DNA of 64,000 nucleotides from Novosphingobium jiangmenense (GTDB lineage Bacteria; Pseudomonadota; Alphaproteobacteria; Sphingomonadales; Sphingomonadaceae): the NCBI RefSeq assembly GCF_015694345.1, contig NZ_JADQDC010000001.1, positions 248,001 to 312,000 on the forward strand, written 5' to 3'. Below, one piece after another: positions 8,303-16,446 of this stretch. Under the pieces are notes generated by a model. It ran no database searches. It had not been told where the DNA came from and worked only from the letters and a program-made list of their open reading frames with translations. How positions within the stretch are numbered: the stretch's first letter is position 1; the number at the start of each line of letters is the position of its first letter. The translations under genes and the position numbers were made by a program.

Positions 8303-9466
8303 ATGGCTACTGCACCGCTTGAGCAGACTCGCCCGGACGATCAGTTCGCAGACCCGATGGAGCAGCTGCTCGCCGCCTGCCGCGCCCGTCGCGCCGAATT
8401 CGGCGAACGCCAGCAGATCAGCGCCGATGTGGTCGAGCTGATGAAGCGTGCCGGCGTCTATCGCGCTTGCGTGGCGAAATCGCTCGGCGGCGACGAAGTT
8501 TCTCCCGCCACCTTCCTGCGCATGATCGAACGCATTGCCCAGGCCGATGGTTCGGCAGGCTGGGTGGCCAGTTTCGGCGTCTCGGCAACCTATCTCGGCT
8601 CCCTGCCACTGGCCTCCTTGCAGGAAATGTATGCCAACGGCCCCGATGTGGTGTTCTCGGGCATGATCTTCCCGCCGCAACCGGCAACTCCGGTCGGTAA
8701 TGCCCTTGAAGTCAGCGGGCGCTGGTCCTGGGGCAGCGGCAGCACCGGAGCGGACTACATCGGTGTCGGCATCAAGGTGGAGGGCGATCCGTCAACCGGC
8801 GGTCTGCCGCTCGTCGCGGTGATGCCTGCGCACAAGGCGCAGATCGTGCGCAACTGGAACGTCATCGGCCTGAAGGGCACCGGCAGTCATGATGTCGTGG
8901 CCGACAAGGTTCTCGTGCCCCGCGAATGGACCTTCGTGCGCGGCAGCAAGTCGAACCTCGATGGCGCCCTCTTCCGCTATCCCGCGATGGCGCTGGCGGC
9001 GCAGGTCCTTGCCGTGGTCGCACTCGGCGTCGGCCGCGCTGCGATCGAGGAGCTCATGGACTACGCGCTGGGCCGTACCTCGATCACCGGGGCACCGACG
9101 CTGGCCAATCGCCCCAACGTGCAGACCGATCTCGCCCGTGCCGAAGCCACGCTCCGCTCGGCCCGCGCCTTCTTCTATGAAACGACCGAGGAAGCCTTCG
9201 CCGCGCTCGAACGCGGGGACGAACTTACGCCGAAGCAGGTCGCGCTGCTCCGCCTCGGCGCGAGCCACGCCGCCCGCGCCGGGTCGGACGTGGCCAGCGC
9301 AGTCTATCGCATGAGCGGGACGACCGGGATTTTCGAGGGACATCCGGTTGCGCACTACATGCACGATGCGATGATCGTGCCGCAGCACGCCTTCCTTGCC
9401 GATGGGACGTTCGAAAGCGCGGGCAAGGTATTCTTCGGGCTGACCCCGCCCCCCGGCTTCCCCTGA
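8303..9466 (+). CDS. iacA: flavin-dependent monooxygenase of acyl-CoA dehydrogenase fold, IacA-like
   Basis: Flavin oxygenase of 387 aa with the acyl-CoA dehydrogenase fold (HsaA/HpaB-C2/DszC type), lacking an acyl-CoA dehydrogenase catalytic Glu motif. In known iac systems IacA uses reduced flavin from a reductase (IacG) for the first attack on the indole ring of IAA. The start at 8303 is 6 bases after AGGGAGGA, an ideal ribosome binding site. The ATG codons just upstream (8276, 8285) overlap that site and are less likely. Visible family features are the W-V-A-S-F-G-V segment (about residues 80-90), the G-R-W-S-W-G-S-G strand and the G-T-G-S-H-D motif. The operon order ALDH-iacA-iacB-iacE-iacG supports the call. 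Confidence 0.85.
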   Translation: MATAPLEQTRPDDQFADPMEQLLAACRARRAEFGERQQISADVVELMKRAGVYRACVAKSLGGDEVSPATFLRMIERIAQADGSAGWVASFGVSATYLGSLPLASLQEMYANGPDVVFSGMIFPPQPATPVGNALEVSGRWSWGSGSTGADYIGVGIKVEGDPSTGGLPLVAVMPAHKAQIVRNWNVIGLKGTGSHDVVADKVLVPREWTFVRGSKSNLDGALFRYPAMALAAQVLAVVALGVGRAAIEELMDYALGRTSITGAPTLANRPNVQTDLARAEATLRSARAFFYETTEEAFAALERGDELTPKQVALLRLGASHAARAGSDVASAVYRMSGTTGIFEGHPVAHYMHDAMIVPQHAFLADGTFESAGKVFFGLTPPPGFP

Positions 9467-9485
9467 TCTGCAAGAAAGAGCTGCC

Positions 9486-9851
9486 ATGACCGATACCACC
9501 CGACGCCCCTTGCGCGTGCTCCTGTGCGGGGCAGTGCTGCAGAACTTCTTCGACCTGCCCTCCACCGAGATCGGCAAGGTCTGGCAGGCGACCGGCCAGC
9601 TGTTGCGCGGCATTCGCGATCTTCCCGGCGTGACCATCCTCGGCACGATCGATGACGACGAGACGATGGTCGGCACCTCGCCGACAGGCTGGCCCTGGAC
9701 GTTCTACATCCTCGCCGACATGCCCGATCGCGATACCGTCGTTGCCGCCTGCAACCTGCTGCGCACGATCGAGATCGATGGCTATCGCCTGTGGCGCTAC
9801 ATGCGTTTCGAAGCGCGCATCGGCCGCGAACTCGTCATCCCGGAGCTTTGA
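9486..9851 (+). CDS. iacB: small IacB-like protein of unknown fold
   Basis: A 121-aa cytoplasmic protein without signal peptide or membrane segment. It begins R-V-L-L-C-G-A-V and ends with a charged, Arg-rich stretch (Y-R-L-W-R-Y-M-R-F-E-A-R). Position is the main evidence: iacB, a short protein of unresolved biochemical role, lies between iacA and iacE in IAA-degrading bacteria. An AAGAAAGAG ribosome binding site precedes it, and it sits 19 bp after iacA and 3 bp before iacE. I recognise no catalytic motif, and the size would suit a dimeric alpha+beta-barrel fold. An auxiliary role in handling the unstable indole intermediate is possible but unproven. Confidence 0.65.
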   Translation: MTDTTRRPLRVLLCGAVLQNFFDLPSTEIGKVWQATGQLLRGIRDLPGVTILGTIDDDETMVGTSPTGWPWTFYILADMPDRDTVVAACNLLRTIEIDGYRLWRYMRFEARIGRELVIPEL

Positions 9852-9854
9852 GGG

Positions 9855-10598
9855 ATGGCCGCTGACAGCGTCCTGATCACCGGTGGTGCCCGCGGCCTTG
9901 GCGAAGCGCTGGTACGCGCCTTTCACGCCGCAGGCTGGCGCGTGGGAGTGTCAGACGTCGATGGCGATGCCGCACGGGCCCTGGCGCAAAGCCTTGACCC
10001 ATCGGGCGAAACCGCCTTCGGTCTGGGACTTGACGTGCGCCACGCTGCCCAGTTCGAGGCCGCGCGCGATGCGCTGCTGGAGCGGTGGGGCAGCGTCGAG
10101 GCGCTCGTCAACAACGCCGTCGTCACCAGGGCGCGCCCGGTGCTTGAGATAGATCCGGACGAATTCTCTGCCGTGGTCGAAGTCAATCTGCGCGGCACCT
10201 TCGTCGGTTGCCAGGTGTTCGGACGCCTGTTCAAGGCAGCCGGCTATGGCCGCATCGTCAACATCGCCTCGCTCGCGGGGCAGAATGGCGGCACCGCCAC
10301 CGGCGCCCATTATGCTGCGTCGAAGGGCGGGATCATCACCTTGACCAAGGTCTTTGCCCGCGATCTCGGGCCATCTGGCGTGGCGGTGACGGCGATTGCG
10401 CCGGGGCCGCTCGATTCCCCTGCCGTACACGAGCTCGTGCCGCCTGCGCAGCTTGCCGCGTTGGTCGATACCATCCCGGTGCGCCAGCTCGGGGATACCG
10501 CATTCATCGCCCGTACCGCCGTGCATCTCGCCGGCCGGGACGCGGCCTTTGCCAATGGAGCTGTCTGGGATGCAAACGGTGGCCTCTTCATGCGCTGA
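9855..10598 (+). CDS. iacE: short-chain dehydrogenase/reductase, IacE-like
   Basis: Classical SDR of 247 aa. The N-terminal NAD(P) motif is T-G-G-A-R-G-L-G (residues 9-16), N-N-A lies near residue 88, and the catalytic Ser-Tyr-Lys triad is represented by I-A-S-L-A-G and the Y-A-A-S-K-G motif near residue 155. IacE homologues act with IacA in forming dioxindole-3-acetate from IAA (known for iac). The 3-bp gap to iacB and the 29-bp overlap with the next gene show tight coupling in the operon. Confidence 0.8.
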   Translation: MAADSVLITGGARGLGEALVRAFHAAGWRVGVSDVDGDAARALAQSLDPSGETAFGLGLDVRHAAQFEAARDALLERWGSVEALVNNAVVTRARPVLEIDPDEFSAVVEVNLRGTFVGCQVFGRLFKAAGYGRIVNIASLAGQNGGTATGAHYAASKGGIITLTKVFARDLGPSGVAVTAIAPGPLDSPAVHELVPPAQLAALVDTIPVRQLGDTAFIARTAVHLAGRDAAFANGAVWDANGGLFMR

Positions 10599-11085
10599 CC
10601 CGACGCCACCGTCGCCAAGCTTCCGCGATGCCATGGCATCGCTGGGGGCGGCGGTCAGCGTCATAACCACCGATGGGCCGGCCGGTCGTCACGGGATGAC
10701 TGCTACGGCGGTCTGCTCGTTGTCTGACAGCCCTCCGTCACTGCTCGTCTGCGTCAACCGCAATTCGCGCATGCACGATGTGCTGGCGCAGAACGGCGTC
10801 TTTGCGGTCAACGTGCTGGCGGCGGGCCAGGAGGATCTCTCGCGTCTGTTCTCGAACGCCGATCTGCCGATGGCGCAGCGCTTCGCCTCGGCCGGCGATC
10901 TCGTGCGCACCGCGCTCGACGTTCCCGGCCTTGGCGCTGCGCAACTGACGCTCGCCTGCGCCGTCACCATGACGATCGAGGCCTCTACCCACAGCGTCGT
11001 GATGGGCGAGGTGCGCGAGATCCTGAAGGGCAGGGGCGAGGGCGGGCTGGTCTATTTCGATCGCCGCTATCACGCGCTGGTCTGA
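10570..11085 (+). CDS. iacG: flavin reductase, IacG-like partner of IacA
   Basis: NAD(P)H:flavin oxidoreductase of 171 aa (HpaC/FMN-binding split barrel type), which supplies reduced FAD/FMN to the two-component monooxygenase. The early F-R-D-A-M-A-S-L-G-A-A-V-S-V-I-T-T strand, the G-M-T-A-T-A-V-C-S-L-S-D-S-P-P-S-L loop and L-V-C-V-N-R-N-S are family hallmarks. The start at 10570 is chosen because GGAG lies 8 bases upstream and the length then fits the family. It lies inside the end of iacE (29-bp overlap). It is the last gene before a strong terminator. Confidence 0.8.
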   Translation: MQTVASSCADPTPPSPSFRDAMASLGAAVSVITTDGPAGRHGMTATAVCSLSDSPPSLLVCVNRNSRMHDVLAQNGVFAVNVLAAGQEDLSRLFSNADLPMAQRFASAGDLVRTALDVPGLGAAQLTLACAVTMTIEASTHSVVMGEVREILKGRGEGGLVYFDRRYHALV

Positions 11086-11105
11086 GCCTTCTCCAGCTAA
11101 AACAG

Positions 11106-11140
11106 AAAGAGGCGCCGGGTTTGCCACCCGGCGCCTCTTT
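11106..11140. terminator. strong bidirectional hairpin terminator
   Basis: Perfect 15-bp stem (AAAGAGGCGCCGGGT with its complement) and a 5-base TTGCC loop. The arms end in AAA and TTT, followed by a T-rich tail. It lies 20 bp after iacG and 22 bp before the stop of the opposite-strand amidohydrolase, so it ends both transcripts. Confidence 0.9.
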
Positions 11141-11162
11141 CTTTGCATTGAAACTGATCAGG

Positions 11163-12866
11163 TCATTGCGCGGAATAGACTTCCTTCCCGCCTACGATGG
11201 TGCGCAGGACCCGGGTCTGGTGGATCTGTGCCGGCGGCACGGCAAAGATGTCGCGGTCGATCACGATGAAGTCAGCCTCCTTGCCAGCCTCGATCGAGCC
11301 GGTACGATGCCAGATGCCGAGCTGCTTTGCCGCGCTCGACGTCAGCATCGTCACGGCATCGCCCACCGAAACCCGCTGGCCGGGCGAAAGCACGTCGGCC
11401 GAACCGCCCGGCGCCTGCCGCGTTACCAGCGTCTCGATCGCCACCCACGGCGACATCGAGGGAATCACCGGCCAGTCCGATCCCATCACCACCCGCGCCC
11501 CGGCGCTCAGCGCATCGCGCACCGGCGTGAAACGCTCCATGCGCTTCGCGCCGACACTCCTGATCACGTCGCGGACCGGAGGGCTGGGGAACCACAGGTA
11601 GGGTGAAAACTCGTAAGTCGCCCCCAGCTGCGCGGCACGGGCGACATCTTCGGCGGCGATGAAGTTGGCGTGGGCAATCTCGTGATGCGGACCATCGGGG
11701 CCGTTGCTCCGGCGCGCGGCGGCAATGCCATCGAGCGCTGCCCGCACCGATGCATCGCCTGCCGCATGGAGCTTCACGGTCAAGCCCGCCGCGTCATAGC
11801 GGGTGATCTTCGTAATGATCGAAGGTGCATCGATGATCAGCGAGCCCTTCTGGCGGTCCGGCCCAAGGGTGTGGTCGGCATCGGCATACGGCTCGAGCAT
11901 TGCCGCCGTATGGGCATCAGTCGGCACGCCATCGAGGATCATCTTCACGCAGCCAAGGTCGAGCCGGGGCCGCGCATAGACCTGTCGCCGCGCGATCAGG
12001 TCCTGGTCGTTGTCCCACATGCAGGTCCGCACGTACTGCACCAGCCTGCCTTGGTCGGCCAGCGCGGCATAAACCCTGGCATTGGCCGAAGCCATCAGCG
12101 CTTCTTCATAGGCGGTGATGCCCTGCGCCAGCATGTCGTGGGTCGCACGGTCGAGCGCGGCAATCCGCTCTTCCTCGCTCGGCGCGGGAACCTTGTTGAG
12201 GAGGGCTATCGCCGCCGTTTCGCGCAGGACGCCGGTCGGATTCCCCTTGGCATCGCGTTCGATAACGCCGCCTGCCGGGTTGGGTGTATCGCGCGTGATT
12301 CCAGCCGCCTTGAGCGCTGCGGAATTCACCCACACGCTGTGCAGGCTGATATCGTGCAGCACCACCGGGTTCGCCGGTGCCACCGCATCGAGCAGCTTCG
12401 CGGTCGGCTTTGCCTTGCCCAGCGACGATCCATCCCACTGTCCGCCCTCGATCCAGGCTCCGGGCTTTGCTTTGGCCGCGCAAGCCTTCACCGTGGCGAT
12501 GGCCGTTGCCATGGGGGCGCCTTGCGGGAAGCGGCAATTTGCCGCCTGCAAGCCGGCATCGACGGCATGAACATGCATGTCGATCAGGCCCGGAAGAACC
12601 GTGCGCCCCTCCAGATCGATCACTTTCGTCTGCGCCGTGCGGTGCTTCGCCACGTCCGCATCGCTGCCGGTGCCGACGATCGCATTGCCGGCCACGGCAA
12701 TGGCCTGCTGCCATCCGCCCGGCGTGGAAACATGGCCATTCACATAGATCACGTCGGCCGGCACCGGCGGCTGACTTCCCACTGCATCCATGAACTGTGC
12801 CGACGAGGGTACGGCCATCGCCAGCAGCGCGCTGGCCAGGAGGGTGAAGCGAAGCGATCTGTTCAT
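11163..12866 (-). CDS. secreted amidohydrolase family 3 protein (YtcJ-like)
   Basis: Metal-dependent hydrolase of 567 aa. The metal-binding H-x-H is in L-P-G-L-I-D-M-H-V-H-A, with the late S-D-W-P motif typical of amidohydro_3 proteins. The start at 12866 gives a clean signal peptide (MNRSLRF, hydrophobic core, S-S-A-Q cleavage), so the enzyme probably acts in the periplasm; an ATG 15 bases upstream is possible. It lies 66 bp behind a TonB receptor on the same strand, suggesting that the receptor imports a conjugate or amide which this enzyme trims. Proximity to the iac genes makes an auxin conjugate conceivable, but nothing in the sequence fixes the substrate. Confidence 0.75.
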   Translation of the reverse strand: MNRSLRFTLLASALLAMAVPSSAQFMDAVGSQPPVPADVIYVNGHVSTPGGWQQAIAVAGNAIVGTGSDADVAKHRTAQTKVIDLEGRTVLPGLIDMHVHAVDAGLQAANCRFPQGAPMATAIATVKACAAKAKPGAWIEGGQWDGSSLGKAKPTAKLLDAVAPANPVVLHDISLHSVWVNSAALKAAGITRDTPNPAGGVIERDAKGNPTGVLRETAAIALLNKVPAPSEEERIAALDRATHDMLAQGITAYEEALMASANARVYAALADQGRLVQYVRTCMWDNDQDLIARRQVYARPRLDLGCVKMILDGVPTDAHTAAMLEPYADADHTLGPDRQKGSLIIDAPSIITKITRYDAAGLTVKLHAAGDASVRAALDGIAAARRSNGPDGPHHEIAHANFIAAEDVARAAQLGATYEFSPYLWFPSPPVRDVIRSVGAKRMERFTPVRDALSAGARVVMGSDWPVIPSMSPWVAIETLVTRQAPGGSADVLSPGQRVSVGDAVTMLTSSAAKQLGIWHRTGSIEAGKEADFIVIDRDIFAVPPAQIHQTRVLRTIVGGKEVYSAQ

Positions 12867-12932
12867 GGAAAGGTATCTCATCTTGCCGGAAAGGGTGCGG
12901 CCACCCCCGGTTCCGGGAGTGGCCGCAGTCAA

Positions 12933-15074
12933 TCAGAAGCGGGTGCTGATTTCCACGCCATAAGTGCGGGGCACGGCCCAACGGTCCATGCGCTGGTCGA
13001 ACGGCGCAAGGTAGAACGAGAAGTCGCGATAGCGCTTGTCGAACAGGTTGCGGCCGAACACCGCAACGGTCACCTTGTCCTCGGCGAAGGTATAGCCGAC
13101 CCGGCCATTGACCAGAACATAGCCAGGCAGGCGTCCGTCCGGGACGTTGCTCGCCTCGTAGAACACGCTGCTGCGGTATGACAGGTCCGACCGCAGCGCG
13201 AGCGAACCGTCGCCCACGGGCAGGGTCAGCTGGCCACCTGCACTCAGCGAAAGCTTGGGCACGAAGGGCAGGCGCTTGCCGGCGCAGTTCAGGCCCGGAC
13301 CGCAGCCGGGAAAATTGTCATATGTCGCATCGGTATAGCCTGCGCCGAAGTTGAGCTCCAGTTCGCGCACCGGCTTGGCGGTCACTTCCAGTTCGAAGCC
13401 CTTGATCTTTGCCGCAGCGGCATTGCGGATCTGGAAGGCGGCACCGATCAGCGCCGAGACCTGCAGGTCCTTGTAATCGGTGTAGAACGCGGCAGCATTG
13501 ACGCGCAGCTTGCGATCCAGCAGATCGGCCTTGAACCCGGCTTCGTAGCTCCACGCGTTTTCCGGACCGAAGCTGATCTGCGTGTCACCAACGATGTCGG
13601 GGTTGTAGCCACCGCTCTTGAAGCCGCGCGCGACGCTGGCATAGACGCGGGCAGTGTCGGCGAACTGCCAGGTGACGCTGAGGTTGCCCGAAAGGTCCCT
13701 GTCTTCGCGATCCAGCTTTGCCGTCAGGTTCGGCAGCGGCACGAACGAGGTGTTGGTCTGCACGAAATCGAGATCACGCGTCTCGATATTGTAGCGCAGG
13801 CCGCCGCTGATCGTCACGCTCTCGGTCGGGCGCCAGTTGGCGTTGACGAACGCGGCATAGGCGTTGGTCTTCAGCGTCGAGATGCTGGAAATCGAGCCGA
13901 AGAACGCACCCGGTCCCGGAGGGCCGAGCGCGACGGTCGAGCGGTCGGCATCGGCATCCTGATAGAGGTAGTAGAGCCCGACGAGGTAATCGAACGTGCC
14001 CCCGGCAGGCGAAGCAAGGCGCAGTTCCTGGGTGAATTGGCGTGCACCGTCCCTGAAGTCCGAAGTCGAAAGCGGAATCGGCCGCCCGTCGTTGTCGACG
14101 ATCAGGCGCGAGGTGTTGTCGCCATAGGCGGTGATCGACGTGACGGTGTAGTCGCCGACGCGCCAGTCGATGTTGAGGTTGGCCGTCCAGATTTCGCGAT
14201 CCTGCTGGTTCCGGCCGTCCTGGGCCACGGTATAGGGATCGGCAAAGAAGCCCGGCAGCCCGGCCAGCCCGCCAACCGTGTTGTCGGCAATCTGGCCCAG
14301 CAGCAGGCGGTCGGATTGCTTGAGCCAGCTGCCGCCCAGGGCCACGTCGAGGTCGGCGGTCGGCTTCCACAACAGACCGCCGCGAAGCGACTTGCGATCC
14401 AGGTTGTTGAGCTTCTCGTCGGACAGCACGTTGCGGATGTAGCCGTCGCGCGTGGCGATCGACCCGGCGATCTTGAACGCCAGCTTGCCCGGCGCCAGCG
14501 GTCCGGTCAGGTATACGCTTCCCTCGGCCTGATCGAGATTGCCATAGGCAGCGCGGCCTTCCACATGGAAAGCCTCAAGGTCGGGCTTGCGCGTGGTGAT
14601 GTTGATGGCCCCTGCCGTCGTGTTGCGGCCGAACAGGGTGCCCTGCGGCCCGCGCAGCACCTCCAGCGTGGCGATGTCGGGCAGCTCCTGGTCGAACGAG
14701 TTGGGGCGCACGCCAAGCACGCCGTCAACGTAGACCCCAAGCCCGCTGTCAAAACCGATGTTGCGGGTCTGCGAAACGATGCCGCGAATGCCCAGCGCGC
14801 CCAGCACTGCACCGCCACCGTCCTGCGACAGGTTCGGCACGGCGTTGACCAGGTCGCTGACGCGGGCGATGCCGCGATCCTGCAGGCCCTCGCCGGTCAG
14901 TGCCGTGATCGAGATCGGCACGGTCTGGACGTTCTCGGCTCGCTTGCGGGCGACGACCGTGATCGTCTCGATGACCGTGTCGTCCTGAGCTTCCTGCGCC
15001 AGGGCAGGCACAGCCGTGACGGCGGCGATGCAGGTCGCACTCATCAATGCGCGTTGAAAACAGGATTTCCTCAT
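12933..15074 (-). CDS. TonB-dependent outer-membrane receptor 1
   Basis: Outer-membrane receptor of 713 aa for active uptake driven by TonB. The signal peptide (MRKSCF to A-L-A-Q) is followed by a TonB-box-like T-I-T-V-V-A-R-K-R segment. A plug domain (about residues 45-165, with L-R-G-P-Q-G-T-L-F-G-R-N-T-T-A-G-A) and a beta-barrel ending in F come next. The start at 15074 has a GGGGG ribosome binding site, while the longer frame would bury the signal peptide. It is transcribed with the downstream secreted amidohydrolase and diverges from a LuxR-type regulator. Sphingomonads use such receptors widely for aromatic and plant-derived compounds. The substrate is unknown. Confidence 0.9.
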   Translation of the reverse strand: MRKSCFQRALMSATCIAAVTAVPALAQEAQDDTVIETITVVARKRAENVQTVPISITALTGEGLQDRGIARVSDLVNAVPNLSQDGGGAVLGALGIRGIVSQTRNIGFDSGLGVYVDGVLGVRPNSFDQELPDIATLEVLRGPQGTLFGRNTTAGAINITTRKPDLEAFHVEGRAAYGNLDQAEGSVYLTGPLAPGKLAFKIAGSIATRDGYIRNVLSDEKLNNLDRKSLRGGLLWKPTADLDVALGGSWLKQSDRLLLGQIADNTVGGLAGLPGFFADPYTVAQDGRNQQDREIWTANLNIDWRVGDYTVTSITAYGDNTSRLIVDNDGRPIPLSTSDFRDGARQFTQELRLASPAGGTFDYLVGLYYLYQDADADRSTVALGPPGPGAFFGSISSISTLKTNAYAAFVNANWRPTESVTISGGLRYNIETRDLDFVQTNTSFVPLPNLTAKLDREDRDLSGNLSVTWQFADTARVYASVARGFKSGGYNPDIVGDTQISFGPENAWSYEAGFKADLLDRKLRVNAAAFYTDYKDLQVSALIGAAFQIRNAAAAKIKGFELEVTAKPVRELELNFGAGYTDATYDNFPGCGPGLNCAGKRLPFVPKLSLSAGGQLTLPVGDGSLALRSDLSYRSSVFYEASNVPDGRLPGYVLVNGRVGYTFAEDKVTVAVFGRNLFDKRYRDFSFYLAPFDQRMDRWAVPRTYGVEISTRF

Positions 15075-15131
15075 CTGATTGCCCCCGGATTCTTTTGACC
15101 GGCGAACAATGCGAAGGCTCCCGCAATCGGG

Positions 15132-15152
15132 CATCCCCCATTTGCGGGATGC
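15132..15152. repeat. inverted repeat upstream of TonB receptor 1
   Basis: GCATCCC and GGGATGC, 7-bp perfect arms with an 8-base spacer, 58 bp before the receptor ATG on the opposite strand. It could be an operator or a leader hairpin. Confidence 0.4.
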
Positions 15153-15202
15153 GGGGGCCACGCACTTGTACAGAATTCGCGCGGATCTATCCGGAATCGG
15201 CA

Positions 15203-15225
15203 GAAAACCGGATGGAAAACCGGAT
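15203..15225 (+). promoter_or_regulatory. adjacent 11-bp direct repeats in a divergent promoter
   Basis: GAAAACCGGAT occurs twice, at 15203-15213 and 15215-15225, one base apart (12-bp period). They lie in the 235-bp region between TonB receptor 1 and the divergent LuxR-type gene. Perfect tandem repeats in such a place are operator-like. The neighbouring LuxR-type protein is the nearest candidate binder, by inference. A CTATCCG element at 15187-15193 also resembles, in reverse, the core of the AraC motif found in the iac operons. Confidence 0.45.
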
Positions 15226-15309
15226 CGCGCATTTGAGGCCGCAACGATAACCCGGCAGTCTGACGACATTCGCAAGAATGCCCGCGAGTCAGATTCGAGG
15301 AAAGTCGCC

Positions 15310-16446
15310 ATGATCGAAGCCGAACTGCTGGCCAACTTCTACGGGGCTGCGATCGATCGCGCGCGGCTGACCGCCGCGCTGGACGGAGTCCGGCAGCGCG
15401 CAAATGCAGTGTCGGCAACGTTCCACATTTTCGAGCGCACCCCCGACCGGCTGCGCCACCGTGGGCAGTCGTCCTGCTCGAACACGCCGATCGGTGCCGA
15501 CGAGATGGCGTTGCTGGATGAACTCAACCCGCGCACCGTGGCGCTCTGCAACCCCGCATGCTCCGCCCCCAGCGTGCTCGAGGACCACTTCCTGCCGGAC
15601 AGTTTCCAGCCCGAGGTGCGTCGCTGGCAGGAGCAGCTCCGGGCGTTCGGCATGGGGCGCTTCCTCGCCGCCCGGATCACGCTTGACAGTGCGCACGAGG
15701 TCGGCGTGGCGGTCCATGGCCACGTTGCGGGCGACCCGCTTGATCCCGGCACCAGCGAGTTTCTCGTCAACCTCATGCCGCATGTGCGCGAAGCAGTCGG
15801 TCATGCGGTGCTGGTCGAGGCGCAGCGGCAGAGCCAGTTGCATATGTCCCATGCCCTGGATCACTTGTGTCATGCCGTACTGACTTGCGATGCGACCGGA
15901 CGGATCACCTCGATCAACGCCAGCGCCGCCCGGCTGCTCGGCCAGGCGTGCGGCACGCCGTCGATGGCAGGCTTGCGCGTGGGCGATCATGTGCCGCGAT
16001 CCCTGCTGGCGCGGGTGAAAGGCGGGGAGCGTGTCCTGCGCTGGCAGGGCAGCAGTCAGCTCCTGCAGGTCTGCGCCATGCCTCTTGGTCCCGGGGCAAG
16101 TGCAGATGCCCTCTCGGCGGCGATTGATCGGTCGCACGTGCAACTGCGCAGCGTGTCCGGTACTGCCTGGGTCATTGCGCTTGCCGATGTCGAGGAGGCT
16201 CCGTCAGTCGAAGCTGGAGACCTCGCGCGCAGTTTCGATATCACGCATGCAGAGGCCCTGCTGCTCCGCCATCTGGCCTGTGGCGGCGACATCGGCGATT
16301 TCGCCGCCACGCGCGGCGTGTCGATCCACACGGCGCGCTCCCAGTTGAAGGCGCTGATGGCCAAGACGGGGGCGTCGCGGCAGGCCGACCTTGTCCGGAT
16401 GGCGCTGGCTACGCCGGCGGCGAGATTCTCCGAGGGCTTGGCGTAA
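15310..16446 (+). CDS. PAS-containing LuxR-type transcriptional regulator
   Basis: Regulator of 378 aa. The C-terminal 60 residues form a GerE/LuxR helix-turn-helix (F-D-I-T-H-A-E-A-L-L-L-R-H-L-A, then V-S-I-H-T-A-R-S-Q-L-K-A-L-M-A-K-T-G). A central stretch near residue 190 (L-D-H-L-C-H-A-V-L-T-C-D-A-T-G-R-I-T-S-I-N) reads as a PAS-like sensor. No response-regulator receiver is present. The start at 15310 has AGGAAAG at good spacing; the longer frame would run through the promoter. It diverges from TonB receptor 1 and lies convergent to receptor 2, so it probably controls uptake genes. Confidence 0.8.
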   Translation: MIEAELLANFYGAAIDRARLTAALDGVRQRANAVSATFHIFERTPDRLRHRGQSSCSNTPIGADEMALLDELNPRTVALCNPACSAPSVLEDHFLPDSFQPEVRRWQEQLRAFGMGRFLAARITLDSAHEVGVAVHGHVAGDPLDPGTSEFLVNLMPHVREAVGHAVLVEAQRQSQLHMSHALDHLCHAVLTCDATGRITSINASAARLLGQACGTPSMAGLRVGDHVPRSLLARVKGGERVLRWQGSSQLLQVCAMPLGPGASADALSAAIDRSHVQLRSVSGTAWVIALADVEEAPSVEAGDLARSFDITHAEALLLRHLACGGDIGDFAATRGVSIHTARSQLKALMAKTGASRQADLVRMALATPAARFSEGLA

